Below, piece after piece: positions 9,213-16,821 of a DNA stretch of 57,111 bases (positions are counted from its first letter, which is position 1; the number at the start of each line of letters is the position of its first letter). This DNA is from Christensenella sp. UBA6345. Lineage in GTDB: Bacteria; Bacillota; Clostridia; Christensenellales; UBA1242. Under the pieces are notes generated by a model that saw only the letters and a program-made list of their open reading frames with translations, was not told the origin of the DNA and did not search any database. The DNA lies in assembly GCA_002437945.1 (NCBI GenBank), contig DJSB01000007.1, positions 1-57,111 of the forward strand, written 5' to 3'. Both the position numbers and the translations under genes were made by a program.

Positions 9213-10058
9213 ATGGATATTAAAGAAAGTTTAAATAAATTAATAGAAGAAAATAAATCCAAGTTAAGATTTATTTCTTTTTCTGATCCGGTTATTGTTA
9301 AGGCTCATCAATTGCTTAACGATAAATGTGACGATAATCAAGTATTTATAACAGAAGGTTTATGGTCTGTTCCAAAAATAATATATAATAAGTGTAAAGT
9401 AGAAGCCTTTATTTTTTGTCCAGAAAGTATAAGAAGCCAAGATGGTATAGATGCTATAAAGACTTTCTTAAAGACCACTCCAGTATATGTAATTAGTGAG
9501 AAGGTACTTAACAAACTTACTAAACGTAATGATGATAATGGAATCTATTGTATAGTTAAATTACCTAAATATGATATTAAATCTATTTTGGCTAGACCAA
9601 AAAGCCTAGTGTGTATTTTAGATGGGATAGAGAAGTCAGGTAACATAGGTACAATTTTACGTACAGCAGATGCAACTAATACGGATTTAGTTATGATAGT
9701 TAATCGTAGAGCAAAAGTAACTAATACACAATGTGTTAAAGGAAGTATGGGCGGTATTTTTGATGTGCCAGTGATTACATATGATAATATACAAGATTGT
9801 TGGCAAGACCTTAAATCTAATGGTTATACCGTATATTTGGCTGATACTAGAGCAGAAATTGATTATTTTAACTATAAATATGCTGATAAAGTTGCATTAG
9901 TAATGGGTAGTGAAAGATATGGCATAAGCCGAGATTGGTATAGTCAACCCAACCAATTATTGAAACTTAAAATGCTTGGGCAATGTGATAGCCTTAATGT
10001 TGGGGTTGCTACAAGTGTATTGTTGTATGATATAAAAATGAAACAATTAGGAGAATAA
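9213..10058 (+). CDS. TrmH (SpoU) family RNA 2'-O-methyltransferase
   Basis: 281 residues. SPOUT-class enzymes use SAM to methylate a ribose 2'-OH in rRNA or tRNA. The three SpoU motifs are seen in order in the C-terminal half: GNIGTILRTADA (motif 1), ALVMGSERYGIS (motif 2) and DSLNVGVATSVLLYD (motif 3), forming the trefoil-knot SAM site. The N-terminal 110 residues resemble the L30e-like substrate-binding part found in RlmB/TsnR-type members. The exact nucleotide target cannot be told from the sequence; a 23S rRNA site is the most likely by family. The start has AAGGA 6 nt upstream. trpS follows after 1 nt, so the two are co-transcribed. Confidence 0.88.
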   Translation: MDIKESLNKLIEENKSKLRFISFSDPVIVKAHQLLNDKCDDNQVFITEGLWSVPKIIYNKCKVEAFIFCPESIRSQDGIDAIKTFLKTTPVYVISEKVLNKLTKRNDDNGIYCIVKLPKYDIKSILARPKSLVCILDGIEKSGNIGTILRTADATNTDLVMIVNRRAKVTNTQCVKGSMGGIFDVPVITYDNIQDCWQDLKSNGYTVYLADTRAEIDYFNYKYADKVALVMGSERYGISRDWYSQPNQLLKLKMLGQCDSLNVGVATSVLLYDIKMKQLGE

Positions 10059-10059
10059 A

Positions 10060-11115
10060 ATGAGTAAAATAATACTTACAGGAGATAGACCTACAGGTAG
10101 ATTGCATATAGGACATTATGTAGGAAGTTTAAAAAATAGAGTTGCTATTCAAAATAAAGGTGACTATGACAAGATGTATATTATGATTGCTGATGCTCAA
10201 GCCTTGGGTGATAATCATGATAATATTAAGAAAGTAAGAGACAATATAGTTGAAGTTGCTATTGATTATTTGTCTTGTGGCATTGACCCTAAAAAGACCA
10301 CTATATTTATACAAAGCGAAGTACCAGAACTTACCGAATTAACATTTTATTATAGTAATTTAGTAACTTTAAGTAGATTAATGCGTAACCCAACAGTTAA
10401 AGAAGAAATCAAATTGCGTAATTTTGAAGCAAGTGTGCCAGTTGGATTTGTTAATTATCCTATAAGCCAGACTGCAGATATTACAGCATTTAAGGCTAAT
10501 ATAGTACCAGTAGGTGATGATCAGTTGCCTATGATAGAGCAAGCCCGTGAAATTGTTAGATCATTTAATAACACTTATGGCGAAACTTTAATCGAACCAG
10601 AACCTGTATTACCAGAAAAAACAGTATGTAGAAGATTGCCAGGTATTGATGGTAATGCAAAAATGGGTAAGAGTTTAGGCAATGGAATATATCTAGCCGA
10701 TGACGAAGCCACTGTTACACAAAAAGTTATGAGTATGTATACTGACCCAGATCACATTAAAGTAAGTGATCCAGGTAAAATAGAAGGTAATGTTGTATTT
10801 ACATATCTAGACGCTTTTGCTACTGATGACCAAATTAAGAAATATGCACCTGAATATAATACTCTAGATGAAGTTAAACAACATTATATGCGTGGTGGAC
10901 TTGGAGATGTTAAAGTTAAAAGACTTCTTAATAGCATACTTAATGAAACATTAGCACCTATAAGAGAAAAACGTGCTTATTATGAACAACATAAAGATGA
11001 AGTATATGATATTTTGTTTAAGGGTAGCGATGAAGCAAGAGTAGTAGCACAACATACTTTACAAGAAGTAAAAAGAGCCATGGGTATTAATTATAGGGAA
11101 CTACTTAATAAATAA
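10060..11115 (+). CDS. trpS: Tryptophanyl-tRNA synthetase
   Basis: 351 residues, within the usual range for bacterial TrpRS. It charges tRNA-Trp with tryptophan using ATP. The class I signatures are LHIGHYVGSL (HIGH, near residue 16) and KMGKSLGNGI (KMSKS-like, near residue 200). The conserved tryptophan-binding region YPISQTADITAF and VPVGDDQLP are also present. The start codon follows AGGAG and lies 1 nt after the methyltransferase stop. There is therefore no room for a T-box leader directly before this gene, and I saw none before the upstream gene. Confidence 0.96.
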   Translation: MSKIILTGDRPTGRLHIGHYVGSLKNRVAIQNKGDYDKMYIMIADAQALGDNHDNIKKVRDNIVEVAIDYLSCGIDPKKTTIFIQSEVPELTELTFYYSNLVTLSRLMRNPTVKEEIKLRNFEASVPVGFVNYPISQTADITAFKANIVPVGDDQLPMIEQAREIVRSFNNTYGETLIEPEPVLPEKTVCRRLPGIDGNAKMGKSLGNGIYLADDEATVTQKVMSMYTDPDHIKVSDPGKIEGNVVFTYLDAFATDDQIKKYAPEYNTLDEVKQHYMRGGLGDVKVKRLLNSILNETLAPIREKRAYYEQHKDEVYDILFKGSDEARVVAQHTLQEVKRAMGINYRELLNK

Positions 11116-11167
11116 GTACAGTACTCATATATGATTAGTGCCAATTAAAAAATAATTATATAACAAT

Positions 11168-11197
11168 AAAAAGTTATGCTATTTGCATAACTTTTTT
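11168..11197. terminator. Bidirectional terminator between trpS and the 57-residue peptide gene
   Basis: AAAAAGTTATGC (11168-11179) pairs with GCATAACTTTTTT (11185-11197), loop TATTT. It is flanked by A on the left and T on the right, so it can end transcription from both sides. Confidence 0.85.
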
Positions 11198-11227
11198 GTA
11201 TTTTATCATTAAGTTTATTATTCTTGT

Positions 11228-11401
11228 TTAACCACCACATCTATTACAGTTACAGCCATAGCCGAAGTTGTTAAATGAGTTGTTGGATAATGCTAAAAGC
11301 AGTAATAATAAGAAATTGGTATTATTGTTAAGATCTGTATTAGTAGCACTAGTAAATATAGATAACAACAATATCAAAAGTATATTATTTGAAAAATTCA
11401 T
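11228..11401 (-). CDS. Small hydrophobic Leu/Asn-rich peptide with a Cys/Gly C-terminus
   Basis: A 57-residue ORF, supported by a strong GGAGG site 6 nt before the ATG, by the terminator beyond its stop, and by its composition. The N-terminal half has the hydrophobic stretch ILLILLLSIF, then an Asn-rich linker, a second hydrophobic block (FLLLLLLAL), SNNSFNNF, and the end GYGCNCNRCGG with cysteines at 50, 52 and 55. I do not recognise the family. Its size, the two short hydrophobic blocks and the Cys/Gly tail recall small membrane or spore-surface peptides of Bacillota, but that is analogy only. The cysteines could bind metal or form disulfides. It lies between trpS and the ArsR gene, on the opposite strand. 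Confidence 0.7.
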   Translation of the reverse strand: MNFSNNILLILLLSIFTSATNTDLNNNTNFLLLLLLALSNNSFNNFGYGCNCNRCGG

Positions 11402-11460
11402 AATAACCCTCCATTTTACAAAATTTGATATTATTAACTAATATGTTTCAAAGATTTTTT

Positions 11461-11489
11461 TTGTTAATTATTAAAAATTCTTCTATACT
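11461..11489 (+). promoter_or_regulatory. Promoter of the arsR-type gene
   Basis: TTGTTA (11461-11466) and TATACT (11484-11489) with a 17-nt spacer. Downstream, ATTAATT (11505-11511) and AATTAAT (11518-11524) form a 7-bp inverted repeat with a 6-nt gap, between the predicted start near 11496 and the ribosome site. This is a candidate site for autorepression, but AT-rich dyads are common here. Confidence 0.5.
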
Positions 11490-11555
11490 ATAAATATCGT
11501 ATCAATTAATTTTTGTTAATTAATTAAATAATAAATTCGTAATATAGGTGGGAAA

Positions 11556-11897
11556 ATGAAAGAGATTATAGTATTGCCAAGTACTCAACAAAATACATTA
11601 AAGGAATATATGCCTAATGATAACACTTTAAAGAAATTAGCCAATTTTTTTAGTATGTTTTCGGATTCGACTAGAGTTAAGATAATAACTGCATTATGCT
11701 TAAGTCCTATGTGTGTTAATGACTTATCTGTTATGCTTAACATTAATCAAACAACAGTAAGTCATCAATTAAAATTTTTAAAAACTTTTGGTGCTGTTGC
11801 TAGTGAACGAGATGGTAAAATTATATATTACTCTATAAAAAGTAATACAATTAATGATGTTATGCTTAATGGTGTTAACTATTTATTGCAAGCATAA
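11556..11897 (+). CDS. ArsR/SmtB-family winged-helix regulator
   Basis: 113 residues, typical size. The core is a winged helix-turn-helix: FSMFSDSTRVKIITAL, then MCVNDLSVMLNINQTTVSHQLKFLK as recognition helix region, then a wing with DGKIIYYSI. ArsR repressors usually sense metals, oxidants or other small ligands. Only one cysteine lies in the alpha-3 position (SPMCVNDL, instead of the paired ELCVCDL), so a classic ArsR arsenic site is not complete and the ligand is unknown. No transporter or resistance gene is attached, so it may act on distant genes or only on itself. AGGTGGG precedes the ATG. Confidence 0.9.
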   Translation: MKEIIVLPSTQQNTLKEYMPNDNTLKKLANFFSMFSDSTRVKIITALCLSPMCVNDLSVMLNINQTTVSHQLKFLKTFGAVASERDGKIIYYSIKSNTINDVMLNGVNYLLQA

Positions 11898-11975
11898 TAT
11901 AGTTAAATATGTTGTAATAGTGTCACTTGTGATATGGTTAAATATTGGGATTTTTTAGTTAAGACTTTAACTTAT

Positions 11976-12005
11976 TTGAATTTCTATCTTTATGTGTGAT
12001 ATAAT
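11976..12005 (+). promoter_or_regulatory. Promoter of uvrC, predicted to give a leaderless mRNA
   Basis: TTGAAT (11976-11981), 18 nt, TATAAT (12000-12005) with TGA directly before it (extended -10). Only 6 nt separate the -10 from the GTG at 12012, so the transcript would begin at or next to the start codon. No Shine-Dalgarno site is present. Confidence 0.7.
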
Positions 12006-12011
12006 AAAAGT

Positions 12012-13847
12012 GTGAATAAATATATAGATAGCATCAAGGCTAGAGTAAAAGAATTACCACTTTTACCGGGCGTCTACATTATGAGAGACGAAAGTGGTAC
12101 AATAATATATATTGGTAAGGCTAAAAAATTAAAGAATCGTGTTAGCCAGTATTTTTTTGATACCGTAAAAATACCAAAAGTCCAGATGATGGCGGATAGT
12201 GTAAAAACTTTTGATTATATTATAGTTAATTCGGAATTGGAAGCACTTAACCTTGAAGCCAATTTGATAAAAAAACATCAGCCTTTTTATAATATTTTAT
12301 TAAAAGATGGTAAAGCACACCCATTCTTAAGGATTGATTTAAAACAAGATTTTCCTAAATTTGAAATCACAAGAAAACTTAAACGTGATGGTGCAAGGTA
12401 TTTTGGACCATATTTTGGCAGTGTAAACGCTAGAGATTTGTTGGCATTAATCAATACTACATTTGCTTTAAGAACATGTAATTTAAATTTAAACAACGGA
12501 CATAAGGCCAGACGTGAATGTCTTAATTATCATCTTGGATTATGTTATGCTCCTTGTGTGGGTAAGATAAATAAACAAGAATACAGAAAGGTAATTGATA
12601 ATGTAATAGCATTCTTAAACGGAGATGTTACCCATGCAAAGGAATTGCTTAATAAGAAAATGTTGGCTTGTGCCGAAACAGAAAATTTTGAAAGTGCTAT
12701 AGTATACAGAAACAATCTTAACCTTATCAATCAACTTAATCAAAAACTTATTACCGAACTTAATAGTTATGCTGATATTGATGTTTTTGGCTATAACACC
12801 AATGGGCTTAATACAGTGGTTTCGGTATTGGTAGTTAGAGCAGGTAAAATTATGGGACTTAATAATTTTACTGTAGTGGATTTAACCAATGATGTTGCAG
12901 AAGTGTTGACCAACTTTGTTACGCAGTATTATCCCAATAGTTCTACTGTACCGAGCGAAGTTGTGTTCCCAGTTGAATTGGGGGGAATAGTTAATAATTA
13001 TCTTAACCAGTATTCAAAAAATAAGGTTAAAGTAACTATACCAAAAATAGGTATAAGAAAAAAATTGTTGACTATGGCAGAAGTTAATGCAAAGGAATAT
13101 CTAGAAAAAACCGTGGAAAAACAACACACTATAGTCGAACGTACATTAGGTGCTGTAAAGTTGTTAAAAGATAGACTTAATTTACCCGAGTTACCTATTA
13201 GAATTGAAGGCTACGATATTTCTAATATAAGTGGTACTAATATGGTGGCTAGTATGGTAGTCTTTACTAATGGTGTTCCCAATTATCAACATTATCGTAA
13301 GTTTAAGATTCAATCAGTTGTGGGACAAAATAATGACTTTGAATGTATGAGAGAAGTTCTAACCCGCAGAATAAGTGAACTTAATAGTGATGATGTAAGT
13401 TTTGGTACAAGACCTAATTTAATATTGATAGATGGTGGCAAAGGACAATTAAGTTTTGCATATTCGGTTTTGACTAGCCACAATGTTAATATTCCTATGA
13501 TATCACTTGCGAAGAAAGAAGAAGAAATTTTTAAACCTAATGAGAGTGAGAGTATACGATTAAGTAAAGATGACTATGCACTTAAATTACTTCAAAGAGT
13601 AAGAGATGAAAGCCATAGATTTGCTATTACTTTCCATAGGAGTTTACGTAATAAAAATGCAGTTGTATCACAACTTTCACAGATACCATTAATAGGAAAG
13701 AAAAAAGAGATTGCTTTGTTACAATATTTTAGAGATATTAACAAAATTAAAAATGCTAGTGTAGAAGAGTTAAAGGAAGTAGAAGGTATAAGTGAAAAAT
13801 TGGCTAATAATATCTATAACTACTTTCATAAAGAAACGCAAGAATAA
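12012..13847 (+). CDS. uvrC: Excinuclease ABC subunit C
   Basis: 611 residues, normal for UvrC. It makes the dual incision in nucleotide excision repair with UvrA and UvrB. Domains in order: GIY-YIG nuclease (LPGVYIMRDESG, IIYIGKAKKLKNRV; 3' incision), the cysteine-containing segment, the UVR domain near residues 200-235 that contacts UvrB, the RNase H-like nuclease (EGYDISNISG, LILIDGGKGQ; 5' incision), and C-terminal helix-hairpin-helix repeats. The start is GTG with no ribosome site, placed about where transcription should begin. It ends at a hairpin shared with the murB ribosome-binding site. Confidence 0.96.
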   Translation: MNKYIDSIKARVKELPLLPGVYIMRDESGTIIYIGKAKKLKNRVSQYFFDTVKIPKVQMMADSVKTFDYIIVNSELEALNLEANLIKKHQPFYNILLKDGKAHPFLRIDLKQDFPKFEITRKLKRDGARYFGPYFGSVNARDLLALINTTFALRTCNLNLNNGHKARRECLNYHLGLCYAPCVGKINKQEYRKVIDNVIAFLNGDVTHAKELLNKKMLACAETENFESAIVYRNNLNLINQLNQKLITELNSYADIDVFGYNTNGLNTVVSVLVVRAGKIMGLNNFTVVDLTNDVAEVLTNFVTQYYPNSSTVPSEVVFPVELGGIVNNYLNQYSKNKVKVTIPKIGIRKKLLTMAEVNAKEYLEKTVEKQHTIVERTLGAVKLLKDRLNLPELPIRIEGYDISNISGTNMVASMVVFTNGVPNYQHYRKFKIQSVVGQNNDFECMREVLTRRISELNSDDVSFGTRPNLILIDGGKGQLSFAYSVLTSHNVNIPMISLAKKEEEIFKPNESESIRLSKDDYALKLLQRVRDESHRFAITFHRSLRNKNAVVSQLSQIPLIGKKKEIALLQYFRDINKIKNASVEELKEVEGISEKLANNIYNYFHKETQE

Positions 13848-13861
13848 TATTTAACATAATT

Positions 13862-13896
13862 AAAACTTCTAGAATAAATATATCTAGGAGTTTTTT
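13862..13896 (+). terminator. Terminator of uvrC that contains the murB Shine-Dalgarno site
   Basis: A perfect 12-bp stem (13862-13873 with 13883-13894, one G-U) and six T (13891-13896). The 3' arm contains AGGAG (13886-13890), the only ribosome site of murB, whose ATG follows directly at 13897. Confidence 0.85.
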
Positions 13897-14763
13897 ATGT
13901 ATAAGCAGTTAAAAAAAATAGTTAAATATGGTAAAGTTATCCGTAACGAACTTTTATCACAACATACAAGTTATAGGGTGGGTGGCAAAGCGGACTATTT
14001 TGTTATGCCTAGTAATGTTATTGAACTATATGATTTAATACAGTACCTTACCAATAGAAGTATTAAATATTATATTCTAGGTGGCGGAACTAATGTACTT
14101 GCTATGGATAGTGGGTATAAAGGAGTGGTTATTTGCCTAAAACTTATTAATGAAATACGAGAATATGACGATTATATACAAGTGATGGCGGGTACTACAT
14201 TGATGGAAGTATGCAAGTATTATCAAGAACATAATTATTGTGGTTTAGAAGATGCTACTTTAATACCGGGAACTGTGGGTGCTGCAGTAGTGGGTAATGC
14301 GGGTGCATATAAGTTTACTATGGGTAATATAGTTAAAGGCGTTATGGTAATTGAAGATGGTTTGATTAAGTATTATAGTGGTGGTGAATGTGGTTTTGTT
14401 TATAGAGATAGTAGGTTACGTAATAGTATAGTTTTAAGTGTCGACATTATTAAAAATATTGGTTGTGATTATAATCGTATTAATGAAGTAATTGGATTAA
14501 GGTCAAAACAGCCAAAGGGATATAGTGCGGGTAGTGTGTTTAAACGAGTAGATGGTATTATTGTAAGCAAAATGTTGGACGAAATGGGACTAAAAGGATT
14601 AAAAATTGGCGGTGCTAGAGTAAGTGAAGTCCATGCTGGATTTATAATTAATGATGGAACAGCAACATCTCAAGATATTTCTAACCTTATAAGTAATATT
14701 AAAGATAAGGTATATAAAGAAAAAGGTGTAAAGTTGGAAGAAGAAATTAAATATATTGTGTAG
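13897..14763 (+). CDS. murB: UDP-N-acetylenolpyruvoylglucosamine reductase MurB
   Basis: 288 residues, the length of the short (type II) MurB group. This FAD enzyme uses NADPH to reduce UDP-GlcNAc-enolpyruvate to UDP-MurNAc, just before the MurC step. The FAD-binding part shows TSYRVGGKADYFV, LGGGTNVLA and IPGTVGAAVVGNAGAY; the C-terminal domain has the catalytic serine in GYSAGSVFKR and the motif IGGARVSEVHAGFIIND. The ribosome site AGGAG is inside the terminator stem of uvrC, so readthrough and hairpin opening should both affect expression. In many clostridia hprK lies between uvrC and murB; here it is absent. Confidence 0.95.
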   Translation: MYKQLKKIVKYGKVIRNELLSQHTSYRVGGKADYFVMPSNVIELYDLIQYLTNRSIKYYILGGGTNVLAMDSGYKGVVICLKLINEIREYDDYIQVMAGTTLMEVCKYYQEHNYCGLEDATLIPGTVGAAVVGNAGAYKFTMGNIVKGVMVIEDGLIKYYSGGECGFVYRDSRLRNSIVLSVDIIKNIGCDYNRINEVIGLRSKQPKGYSAGSVFKRVDGIIVSKMLDEMGLKGLKIGGARVSEVHAGFIINDGTATSQDISNLISNIKDKVYKEKGVKLEEEIKYIV

Positions 14764-14771
14764 TAAAAATC

Positions 14772-14804
14772 AAGTAACCAATAGATAAAAATTGGTTACT
14801 TTTT
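14772..14804 (+). terminator. Intrinsic terminator after murB
   Basis: AAGTAACCAAT (14772-14782) pairs with ATTGGTTACTT (14791-14801), followed by TTT. Confidence 0.75.
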
Positions 14805-14838
14805 ACAATAATATTTTAATTACAAAGTAGGTTCAAAA

Positions 14839-14871
14839 ATATTTTAATTAATTAAAATATTATGCTATAAT
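14839..14871 (+). promoter_or_regulatory. Extended -10 promoter of the PHP-whiA-dnaE-pfkA operon with a palindrome over the -35
   Basis: TGCTATAAT at 14863-14871 is an extended -10. The -35 position (near 14843-14848, TTAATT) is poor and lies inside a perfect 22-bp palindrome, 14839-14860. The predicted start near 14878 leaves a leader of about 135 nt, in which I see no known riboswitch. Confidence 0.5.
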
Positions 14872-15012
14872 ATTACCAGTCTATGTAGTAAATTATGCTG
14901 TATGTAATATATGAGATATTCTTATTTATATATAAAGTAATTTTATTAAATAGACATTATTGAAAGTTAACTATAATCATAGATTATATGTTATTAAAAG
15001 GACAAACTATAT

Positions 15013-15771
15013 ATGAATTTATTGGGTGATTATCATACTCATACTTATTATTCGGACGGTAAGTCTTCTTTAGAAGAAAATGTTGTAAGTGCAAAGAAGA
15101 AAGGACTAAAACAATTGGCAATTACTGACCATTCTTTTTCACATATGGCACATGGAATTACTAGAGAAAAATACGCCGAACAAACAAAAATTATTAATGA
15201 ACTAAAAACTAAATATGATGATATAGAAATATTGCATGGAGTCGAAACTAATCTTATGAGCCTTAATGGAGATATAGATGTTAAGAAATCCGAACGCAAT
15301 AATTTTGACGTGTTGGTTATGGGGTATCATTATTCCTATAAACCTATGAATATAAAAAATTTCTTTAACTTTTGGTTGCCGGGTATATTAAGAATAAAAA
15401 CTAAAAGACGTAGACGTGTAAATACTATGGCTTATATTAATGCTATTAAGAACAATGATATAGACATCGTTGCCCATCTTAATTATGGTATAGAAGTAGA
15501 CCCTGTAGAGATAGCAAAAGTTGCTAAAGAAAGAGAAGTGTACATCGAACTTAACGCAAAGCATCTAGGTTTTACTGACCAGCAAATATTGGATATGGCG
15601 GCTACTGGAGTTAAGTTTATAATAAGTAGTGATGCACATTTATGTGATAATATTGGACGTAATAATACCGCTTATGCGGCTATTACTAGACTTAATATTC
15701 CACTAGAACAGATTGCCAATATTAACAAAATTCCTAAATTTAAAAATTATAATCAAGATAAAAAATATTAG
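15013..15771 (+). CDS. PHP-domain metal-dependent phosphoesterase
   Basis: 252 residues. PHP proteins are metal-dependent phosphoesterases with a distorted TIM barrel. The four PHP motifs are present: DYHTHTYYSDG (motif I), ITDHSFS (II), DIVAHLNYG (III) and IISSDAHLCDNIG (IV), giving the usual His/Asp metal ligands. It is close to the YcdX/histidinol-phosphatase-like group that sits beside murB in clostridia; the substrate is unknown. AAAGGA lies before the ATG. whiA follows after 9 nt. In related genomes rapZ and yvcK come between this gene and whiA. Confidence 0.85.
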   Translation: MNLLGDYHTHTYYSDGKSSLEENVVSAKKKGLKQLAITDHSFSHMAHGITREKYAEQTKIINELKTKYDDIEILHGVETNLMSLNGDIDVKKSERNNFDVLVMGYHYSYKPMNIKNFFNFWLPGILRIKTKRRRRVNTMAYINAIKNNDIDIVAHLNYGIEVDPVEIAKVAKEREVYIELNAKHLGFTDQQILDMAATGVKFIISSDAHLCDNIGRNNTAYAAITRLNIPLEQIANINKIPKFKNYNQDKKY

Positions 15772-15780
15772 AGGTGAATT

Positions 15781-16788
15781 ATGTCATTTGCACTTGATGC
15801 TAAACATGAAGTGTTAAAAAACGAAATAAAAAGTGATTGCTGTGCTATGGCTTACTTAAGTGCGGTTATTAAAGGTGCTGGACAGTTGTCTTTATGCGCG
15901 GGTAAACATACTATATCTATACATACTGATACACCAGAACTTTTTGATGTTATTAATCACATAGTTAAACAGTATTATGGCGAAGAATGTACATTATGCC
16001 TTGCTGAAGAAAATTTAGGATTTAAAATAATCAAATATAAGATTACTATTCCTAGTACAGTAAGCGAACGTATAATGTTTGACTGTGGTATTCTCGAACT
16101 TGATGAGAATAACAATATGACTTTTAACAATGGTATTAGTCCATTTGTTATACAAGATGAATGCTGTAAATTATCATACATAAAAGGTACTTTTGTAAGT
16201 TGTGCGACTAGCAATATTGTTATTAAAAACTATGACAATGGTAAGAGTAACAGTGGTTATCATCTAGAGTTTGTGTTTAATTTTGAACAGACTGCAAGTG
16301 ACTTTTGTAAATTGCTTGAACATTTTGATATTCACGCAAAAACCACAGTTAGGAAAAATAACCCCCTAGTTTATGTCAAAGAGTACCAGGTTATTTGCGA
16401 TATCCTAGCATTAGTGGGTGCTAATAAGGCTGTACTTGAACTTCAAAATGAAGCGGCAATAAGAGATTTAAGAAATAATGTTAATCGTCAGACCAACTGT
16501 CTTAATGCCAATCTTAATAAGATGGTACAGGCTAGTGTTAAACAACTTAATGCGATTAATTATATAAAAGACACTGTAGGACTTGAATCATTAGATGAAG
16601 GATTACAAGAACTTTGTCTTATAAGACTAGCCAATCCGGACGAGCCTTTGGACAAGTTAAGAATGTTGTACTTCGAACCTATAAGTAAAAGTGGTATTAA
16701 TCATAGATTTAGTAAGATATTAAAAATTGCTGAAGAACTTAAAGAAAAAAACGAAGCAAATGAAAATAATAACAAAGATAAAGAATAA
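15781..16788 (+). CDS. whiA: WhiA, sporulation and cell-division regulator
   Basis: 335 residues. WhiA combines an N-terminal degenerate LAGLIDADG-homing-endonuclease-like domain with a C-terminal helix-turn-helix. The N-terminus starts with the family's typical SFALDAKHEVLKNEI and has CCAMAYLSAVIKGAGQL; the middle has AYLSAVIKGAG-type and YIKGTFVSCATSN segments; the HTH end reads ICLIRLANPD-like (LCLIRLANPDEPL) and SKSGINHRFSKILKIAEEL. In Bacillus it affects division and chromosome segregation and in Streptomyces it controls sporulation. An AGGTG site lies just before the ATG. The usual partners rapZ and yvcK are missing here. Confidence 0.93.
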   Translation: MSFALDAKHEVLKNEIKSDCCAMAYLSAVIKGAGQLSLCAGKHTISIHTDTPELFDVINHIVKQYYGEECTLCLAEENLGFKIIKYKITIPSTVSERIMFDCGILELDENNNMTFNNGISPFVIQDECCKLSYIKGTFVSCATSNIVIKNYDNGKSNSGYHLEFVFNFEQTASDFCKLLEHFDIHAKTTVRKNNPLVYVKEYQVICDILALVGANKAVLELQNEAAIRDLRNNVNRQTNCLNANLNKMVQASVKQLNAINYIKDTVGLESLDEGLQELCLIRLANPDEPLDKLRMLYFEPISKSGINHRFSKILKIAEELKEKNEANENNNKDKE

Positions 16789-16821
16789 AAAGATTTATAA
16801 ACAATTAATAAGGAGCAATTA

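Noticed and set aside
10040..10060. T-box or tryptophan attenuator before trpS
   Set aside because: trpS starts 1 nt after the previous gene, and the leader of the pair is only about 16 nt.
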